This document shows, in pieces, positions 58,734 to 64,000 of a stretch of 64,000 nt of DNA; within the stretch, counting starts at the first letter, position 1; the number at the start of each line of letters is the position of its first letter. The translations under genes and the position numbers were made by a program. Origin of the DNA: Flavobacterium sp. JAD_PAG50586_2 (GTDB lineage: Bacteria > Bacteroidota > Bacteroidia > Flavobacteriales > Flavobacteriaceae); the NCBI GenBank assembly GCA_023213215.1, contig CP096136.1, forward strand, positions 3,448,724-3,512,723, in the 5' to 3' direction. Below the pieces are notes generated by a model that saw only the letters and a program-made list of their open reading frames with translations, searched no databases and was not told the origin of the DNA.

Positions 58734-61097
58734 ATGAAAAAAATTACTATTTTAAATTGGTTCATACTCTTCATACTGTTTATGCCGTCAACACTGCTTA
58801 ATGCACAATTCCTTTTACAGGAAGAACGGACTGGTGGCGCTATATCGATTCATTCCAATGCACAATATGTTGATGTAGGAAAGGTCGATGTCTCTTTTGA
58901 TCAAATAAGGAGCATCAAGGCTTTCCAATTTATGCCAATGGATAAGGAAAATAAGGATTTTGGTTTTACCAATCATAATATCTGGATCAAATTCCAACTA
59001 AAAAACAATACCAAATACGAACTAAACTACTTCTTTGAAACGGCCAGGCCTATTACAGATTTAGCCGAGTTATTTATTATAAGGAATGATAGTACTGTTA
59101 CCAAATTTATAAGCGGGGATGGAATTCCGTTTGACAAAAGAAGTTTTAAGGTAAGGAAGACGACTTTCAAAATTAGTTTGGCTCCAAACGAGTTGCAACA
59201 GTTTTACCTGCACGTAAAAAGCGATGGGGAACAACTATCCATGCCAATGGTCTTACATACTTCTGAAAACATACTGGAGGAAAGTTCCTTTGAGCAGTTT
59301 ATTTTCGGATTCTTTTATGGCATCTTGCTTATCGCGGCTATTTTATACATGTTCTTTTTCTTTGCGATGCGCGACAGGACCTTTTTCTTTTACAGCATGT
59401 ATGTTATTTTTATCGGATTACTGCAATTTTCGATTGATGGGTATTTCTACAAATTTGTAACGCCTGAATCGGGTTGGTTTTCCATGCATGCCGTGATAAT
59501 CTTTGCCAGTATTGCCAGCTTCTTTCTCGGATGCTATGCTCAAGTATATTTGAAGGTGAAGGAATATAACAAGTTTATAAACAATGTTTTTTATATGGTT
59601 TATGCCATCGATTTATCATTGGTTATTTCATTGTTTATTATTCCCGATCACGCCTATGCTTATCCAATAGCAAATGGACTTGGATTGATTTTGCTATTAC
59701 TAATTATCACTTCCCAGTTCATTATTTTCATTCGAACCAAAAAGATTGATCGCTTCTTTGCCACAGGTATTTTCTTCCTCATTGCCGGATTTGTTGTTTT
59801 TATTTTGAAAAATTTCGGAATGTTACCTATTACATTTTTAACAGAAAATGGCTCAAAACTAGGAACCGGAATGGAAGTCATTTTCCTTTCCCTTTCGATG
59901 GCGAATTTAATTAAGAACCTGAAAGATGAACGTGAGGAATTGCAGACACTTGCACTTCAGAAAGCAGAGGAAATGAATGAACTAAAGACTTACTTTTTAT
60001 CCAATATAAGCCACGAGTTAAGAACACCGTTGAACGCTATCCTCAATACAGCTAAATCAATGGGAACCGACTCCCAAGATGAAAACATCCAAAATGGAAG
60101 CCAGATAATAAAATATTCAACCTATAGCCTGCTTAGTTCCGTTAATGATATACTGGACTTTTCTAAAATCGAAAAAGATGAGATTAAGCTCGAATTTACC
60201 GAGTTTGATTTGGTAAAAACTGTAGAACATATCTCTAATAATTTTGCCCGTGAAGCCAAAGATAAAGGTTTGGAATTTACTTTTGTTAAAGGAGAAAATC
60301 TTCCACAGATGGTAAAGGGAGATGTGGTAAGATTGAGTCAGATTTTGCACAATGTATTAAGTAATGCCCTGAAATTTACTAATGAAGGATTTGTCAAATT
60401 TAAAATCGATTCCAGGAAAGAAAAAGATAACCGGATTTCAATCTCTTTTGTTGTAAGTGATACCGGTGTTGGAATTTCGAAAGAAAAAATCAACAGTATT
60501 TTCGATTCCTTTTCACAGGAAGGGATTAATAACAAACGGAAGTTTGGCGGCCTTGGACTTGGGCTTTACATTGTAAAACATCTTATAAACCTGCATAACG
60601 GAAAGATTAAAGTTGACAGCACTACGGGATTGGGAACTGTGTGCACCATTAATTTGAGTTATGAAAAGGTAGAAGTTAAAGAAGTTGAAATTCCACTGGC
60701 ACAAAATGATTATGATCTGAACGGAAAGGCTATTTTGGTTGTAGAAGACAATGCCATGAACCAAATGGTAATTAAAATGATAACCAAAAAATGGCTTAAT
60801 ACAACAGTTGATTTTGCCAATAACGGACAGGAAGGTGTAGAAAAGCTAATTGAAAAAGATTATGACATCATCCTAATGGATTTACAGATGCCAATTATGG
60901 ATGGTTATGAAGCAACAATAGCCATTAGAAACGGAGAAGCTGGTGAAAACAAAAAATCCATTCCAATCATTGCCCTAACAGCAGACGTTATGGAAACCAC
61001 CAAGACCAGGGTAATTGAGATTGGAATGAACAAGTATCTGTCAAAACCAGTAGACAAGGACACGCTTTTTGAAATTATCAAATTACTGGTCAGCTAA
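58734..61097 (+). CDS. Hybrid histidine kinase with 7TMR-DISM sensor and receiver domain
   Basis: 787 residues. Signal peptide (about 1-25), periplasmic 7TMR-DISMED2 domain (about 30-175, NKDFGFTNHNIWIKFQLKN), seven-helix 7TM-DISM unit (about 190-395), linker helix, HisKA with His427 in FLSNISHELRTPLNAIL, HATPase_c (SNALKFTNEGFVKF, VSDTGVGISKEK, FGGLGLGLYIVKHL) and a C-terminal receiver with Asp716 in DIILMDLQMPIMDGYEA. No downstream effector domain, so a phosphorelay to another protein is likely. A sensor of carbohydrate or another ligand is inference. Confidence 0.93.
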   Translation: MKKITILNWFILFILFMPSTLLNAQFLLQEERTGGAISIHSNAQYVDVGKVDVSFDQIRSIKAFQFMPMDKENKDFGFTNHNIWIKFQLKNNTKYELNYFFETARPITDLAELFIIRNDSTVTKFISGDGIPFDKRSFKVRKTTFKISLAPNELQQFYLHVKSDGEQLSMPMVLHTSENILEESSFEQFIFGFFYGILLIAAILYMFFFFAMRDRTFFFYSMYVIFIGLLQFSIDGYFYKFVTPESGWFSMHAVIIFASIASFFLGCYAQVYLKVKEYNKFINNVFYMVYAIDLSLVISLFIIPDHAYAYPIANGLGLILLLLIITSQFIIFIRTKKIDRFFATGIFFLIAGFVVFILKNFGMLPITFLTENGSKLGTGMEVIFLSLSMANLIKNLKDEREELQTLALQKAEEMNELKTYFLSNISHELRTPLNAILNTAKSMGTDSQDENIQNGSQIIKYSTYSLLSSVNDILDFSKIEKDEIKLEFTEFDLVKTVEHISNNFAREAKDKGLEFTFVKGENLPQMVKGDVVRLSQILHNVLSNALKFTNEGFVKFKIDSRKEKDNRISISFVVSDTGVGISKEKINSIFDSFSQEGINNKRKFGGLGLGLYIVKHLINLHNGKIKVDSTTGLGTVCTINLSYEKVEVKEVEIPLAQNDYDLNGKAILVVEDNAMNQMVIKMITKKWLNTTVDFANNGQEGVEKLIEKDYDIILMDLQMPIMDGYEATIAIRNGEAGENKKSIPIIALTADVMETTKTRVIEIGMNKYLSKPVDKDTLFEIIKLLVS

Positions 61098-61694
61098 TTT
61101 TTCTACATAATCCTTAATCGGAATGCTATCGATAAAAACATCCTTGACAACCCCTATTCCATTTTTGATGGCCACTTCTGCATATACATTTTCCTTTAAA
61201 TCCCTACTCGCAGTAGCGTATGCTTTTTCAGCTTCTGGTGCTTTATCTTCGTTCATATAAAAACGATTAAACGGATAATCAAAATAAACGTAAAGTCTAT
61301 TGCTGCGATTGACAGCCGAATTGAATTTAAGGACTGCCCGGTTGTCAACATAATCCACTTTCGCCTTAATATATTCGGATGTTGAAACAGGTTTGGTTTT
61401 AGAAGCTGATACCGGTAATGCATAACCAGCAGAGTCCCTGAAAGTGACAAATATCTCATCGTTATATTTCAATTTCCGGGTTTCATTATTTACTGGGATT
61501 CTATCGTTTGCAAAATTCAGGTAGATAAATTTCCCCCGAAAAGCATCATACGGATCGATTGGTGCCATTTTGAATTTAAGGGTTTTTCCAGTTGTCAACA
61601 CATCTTCCTGACTGTTTATCATCTGAATCGGAACAAACAACTGAGCTATAACCACTAAAATAAATGCGATTAGCACTATTGATTTACTTTTCAT
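61083..61694 (-). CDS. GDYXXLXY-domain membrane protein
   Basis: 203 residues with an N-terminal membrane anchor (IVLIAFILVVIAQLFVPIQMI). DPYDAFRGKFIYLNF fits the GDYXXLXY family motif region. It overlaps the DUF2157 gene by 11 bp, the usual partner of this family, and its stop overlaps the hybrid kinase stop from the other strand by 15 bp. Function unknown. Confidence 0.85.
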   Translation of the reverse strand: MKSKSIVLIAFILVVIAQLFVPIQMINSQEDVLTTGKTLKFKMAPIDPYDAFRGKFIYLNFANDRIPVNNETRKLKYNDEIFVTFRDSAGYALPVSASKTKPVSTSEYIKAKVDYVDNRAVLKFNSAVNRSNRLYVYFDYPFNRFYMNEDKAPEAEKAYATASRDLKENVYAEVAIKNGIGVVKDVFIDSIPIKDYVEKLADQ

Positions 61695-62967
61695 CCTGCT
61701 TTTTGTTTTTTAATAAGTAATAATTCAATCCAAAGAAACCAACGCCAACCAGAATAAACAATATGCCTCTAATAATGAAACTCATTTCGGTGTCGAAAAA
61801 GCGGCAGAAAATCAGAATGGCAATAATCAGAACGCCAAAATTCAATCGGGCGATACTGTTCACTGCATTGGCTTTCTGAATTTCACGAATTCCGATTAAC
61901 AACAGATAGCTATTACAAATGAAAACCGGAAGTATATCACTTCCTTTAGAAAGAAAATAACACAAACCAATAATCAAAAACGAAAACGGAAAGATTTCAG
62001 TTATGGATAGGGCTTTTAATTTAAGGATATAATAAAATAATGCTATTGCCAATAAAAACAATCCAGCGGAAACAAAAGTCAGCACTGAAAAGTCAAAATA
62101 TTCATTTCCTATATCCTGCCATAAGAATTTGAAGCTGCCGAGGTAAAGCATAAACAATCCGCCAAGCTTACCAATAATTGAAAATCCGTTTCCTAAAATC
62201 CTGTCCTGTTCAAAAAAGCTTGATTTTCCAATAAAATAAAAACAGCTGCATAAAAAAGCATAACTATAATACAACAACTCATCATTTGGATTATTACAGC
62301 TAATAGAACCCAAACATATTGTTAATGATGCTGGCACAAACCAATTGTGCATTGCCCTGAAATTCGTTGTTTCGGCTTTTAATAAACCATAATAATGAGG
62401 CAAAATTCCCAACAATAATATCCAATAAGTGAAATCAAATTGTGTTGGATTGTAGAAATAGTTTGTGTTGACACCATAAACCGTAATACCAGCTATATAA
62501 AGCAATGAAACTATATTCGACTTCATTAAATAAACCAATGGAAGGCATAAAAGCATCCAGGTAAACATAAATCCGGAAAAATCCCCGGTGATATTATAAG
62601 TCTGGGCGACAAGTGAAATAGTCGCACCGATTGCAAAAAACAAAAATGAAGCACTGCTTTCCTTCCATGCAGCGGATTCACTTTTACGGAACAAGGCATA
62701 ACCACAAAAAAACTGGCCAACCACTAATGGCAGAAACGAAACCAAACATTTAGCAAACCGCGACATCGCATCCCAATTGTGGGCAAAAACCAAAATGATC
62801 CCTAAGCTGGCGAGTATGGCTCCAATAATTCCAAAAACCACAAATAGTTTTGAAGATCCGCTGTCCGCATTTCTTTTATAATAGGTTGAAATTGCTAACG
62901 CCACATCTTCTGAGATGACTTTATTCTCCACAAGTTCCTTTAAATTGTCCTGTAGTTTATCTGACAT
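61684..62967 (-). CDS. DUF2157 multipass membrane protein
   Basis: 427 residues. A soluble start (MSDKLQDNLKELVENKVISEDVALAISTYYK) leads into about twelve hydrophobic helices. The start and SKLFVVFGIIGAILASLGIILVFAHNWDAMSRFAKCLVSFLPLVVGQ are the DUF2157 signature. Co-transcribed with the GDYXXLXY gene. Function unknown. Confidence 0.88.
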   Translation of the reverse strand: MSDKLQDNLKELVENKVISEDVALAISTYYKRNADSGSSKLFVVFGIIGAILASLGIILVFAHNWDAMSRFAKCLVSFLPLVVGQFFCGYALFRKSESAAWKESSASFLFFAIGATISLVAQTYNITGDFSGFMFTWMLLCLPLVYLMKSNIVSLLYIAGITVYGVNTNYFYNPTQFDFTYWILLLGILPHYYGLLKAETTNFRAMHNWFVPASLTICLGSISCNNPNDELLYYSYAFLCSCFYFIGKSSFFEQDRILGNGFSIIGKLGGLFMLYLGSFKFLWQDIGNEYFDFSVLTFVSAGLFLLAIALFYYILKLKALSITEIFPFSFLIIGLCYFLSKGSDILPVFICNSYLLLIGIREIQKANAVNSIARLNFGVLIIAILIFCRFFDTEMSFIIRGILFILVGVGFFGLNYYLLKNKKQDEK

Positions 62968-63073
62968 TGCGTGATTTGTTTAATGTAAAAATAGTAAAGA
63001 TGTTCTCTAAAAATTTTCCTAATATAATTTAATTTATTCTTATTTTTGCACCGTTTAAAAACACTAAGTGATT

Positions 63074-64000
63074 ATGGTAAAAGATTTATTCGAAAGAATA
63101 CAAAACAATAAAGGCCCTTTAGGAAAATGGGCTTCTCAGGCTGAAGGATATTACGTTTTTCCTAAACTGGAAGGCGAATTAGGTCCAAGAATGCAATTTC
63201 ACGGAAAAGATATTTTGAACTGGAGCCTGAATGACTATTTAGGGCTTGCCAACCATCCAGAAGTCCGTCAGGCAGATACTGATGCTGCAACAAAATACGG
63301 AGCAGCTTATCCAATGGGAGCACGAATGATGTCAGGTCATACTGATGCTCACGAACAATTGGAAAAGGAACTGGCAGCTTTCGTAATGAAAGAATCAGCA
63401 TATTTATTAAACTTTGGTTATCAGGGAATAATGTCTTGCATTGATGCTTTGGTTACCAAAAATGATATTATTGTTTATGATGTAGATGCTCACGCCTGTA
63501 TCATTGATGGTGTTCGTCTTCACATGGGAAAACGTTTTACCTACAAGCACAATGATTTGGAAAGCATGGAGAAAAATCTTCAACGTGCTACCAAAATGGC
63601 TACTGAAACTGGTGGCGGAATCTTATTCATCACAGAAGGTGTTTTCGGAATGCGTGGCCAGCAGGGAAAACTCAAGGAGATTGTCGAAATGAAAAAGAAA
63701 TACAATTTCCGTCTTTTGGTTGATGATGCCCACGGATTTGGAACACTCGGCAAAACTGGAGCCGGAGCTGGCGAAGAGCAAGGCTGCCAGGATGGAATTG
63801 ACGTTTACTTCTCTACGTTTGCCAAATCTATGGCCAGTATCGGAGCTTTCTTAGCAGCAGATAAAGATATTATCGATTATTTAAAATACAATTTACGTTC
63901 ACAAATGTTTGCCAAAGCGTTGCCAATGATTCAAACGGTTGGTGCGTTAAAAAGGTTGCAATTGTTGAGAGACAATCCGGGATTGAAAGACAAACTTTGG
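63074..64000 (+). CDS. PLP-dependent alpha-oxoamine synthase-like acyltransferase (3' end outside window)
   Basis: 309 codons visible. MVKDLFERIQNNKGPLGKWASQAEGYYVFPKLEG, LNWSLNDYLGLANHPEVR, GARMMSGHTDAHEQLEKELAAF, LLVDDAHGFGTLGKTGAG (Asp-x-Ala-His) and DVYFSTFAKSMASIGAFLAA (PLP Lys in FAKS) are those of the serine palmitoyltransferase / 2-amino-3-ketobutyrate ligase family. In Flavobacteria such enzymes make sphingolipid or capnine-like sulfonolipid bases. Which one cannot be decided here. It runs past the right edge. Confidence 0.88.
   Translation, partial: MVKDLFERIQNNKGPLGKWASQAEGYYVFPKLEGELGPRMQFHGKDILNWSLNDYLGLANHPEVRQADTDAATKYGAAYPMGARMMSGHTDAHEQLEKELAAFVMKESAYLLNFGYQGIMSCIDALVTKNDIIVYDVDAHACIIDGVRLHMGKRFTYKHNDLESMEKNLQRATKMATETGGGILFITEGVFGMRGQQGKLKEIVEMKKKYNFRLLVDDAHGFGTLGKTGAGAGEEQGCQDGIDVYFSTFAKSMASIGAFLAADKDIIDYLKYNLRSQMFAKALPMIQTVGALKRLQLLRDNPGLKDKLW

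Overview
The window is about 64 kb of AT-rich chromosome from a member of the Flavobacteriaceae, most likely Flavobacterium or a close relative. The evidence is two large secreted proteins with type IX secretion (T9SS) C-terminal sorting domains, FabV as enoyl reductase, DUF4835/DUF6495/DUF6913-type proteins, omega subunit and BamD-like genes in the flavobacterial order, and Bacteroidetes-type -7 boxes (TAnnTTTG). The 5' end cuts into miaA and the 3' end cuts into a PLP-dependent acyltransferase. I saw no rRNA, tRNA or CRISPR array.

Layout. 1-7.1 kb: miaA, a lipoprotein, an outer-membrane barrel, an acyl-ACP thioesterase, a structured intergenic RNA, then an OmpR-type two-component system, coaE and a glycosyltransferase. 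7.2-12.9 kb: two giant T9SS-secreted repeat proteins. 13-20.8 kb: housekeeping genes on the minus strand (fabV, recN, DUF4835, coaBC, rpoZ, bamD, dapA, DUF6913). 20.8-26 kb: a 5'-nucleotidase split into two genes, two YhhN-like membrane paralogues and ligA. 26.7-30.2 kb: a CI/S24-like regulator without catalytic residues, rpsF-rpsR-rplI and a LytTR regulator. 30.2-39.7 kb: priA, DUF2147, yihY, nadC, pyrD, a TTG-start HMG-CoA lyase, an MBL hydrolase and guaB.

39.7-47.2 kb is accessory DNA bounded by a 34-bp direct repeat of the guaB 3' end. It holds a hypothetical gene, an 11-unit 21-bp tandem repeat, two palindromes spaced 42 bp centre to centre, and six units organised like integron gene cassettes. 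Each unit begins GTTxxxx and ends with xxxxAAC, and its two ends are near-complementary to each other, as expected for an attC site of a circular cassette. No integrase gene is present, so it resembles a CALIN (cluster of attC sites lacking an integrase). Cargo: a secreted protein, two membrane proteins, a beta-lactamase-fold serine hydrolase, a reversed two-gene membrane pair, and an AbiJ/HEPN-type abortive-infection protein. This is the most interesting part of the window.

47.2-64 kb returns to core genes: an ammonium transporter, purB, a sirtuin, an MBOAT/SGNH acetyltransferase pair, a TrmH methyltransferase, a DEAD-box helicase, rdgB, a hybrid histidine kinase, GDYXXLXY and DUF2157 membrane proteins, and the PLP enzyme.

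Twelve genes are broken by thirteen single-base frameshifts. Most would be repaired by one extra base in a 7-base A/T run, which points to under-called homopolymers rather than real gene decay. For those genes I give the coordinates of the whole repaired gene and name the break point.
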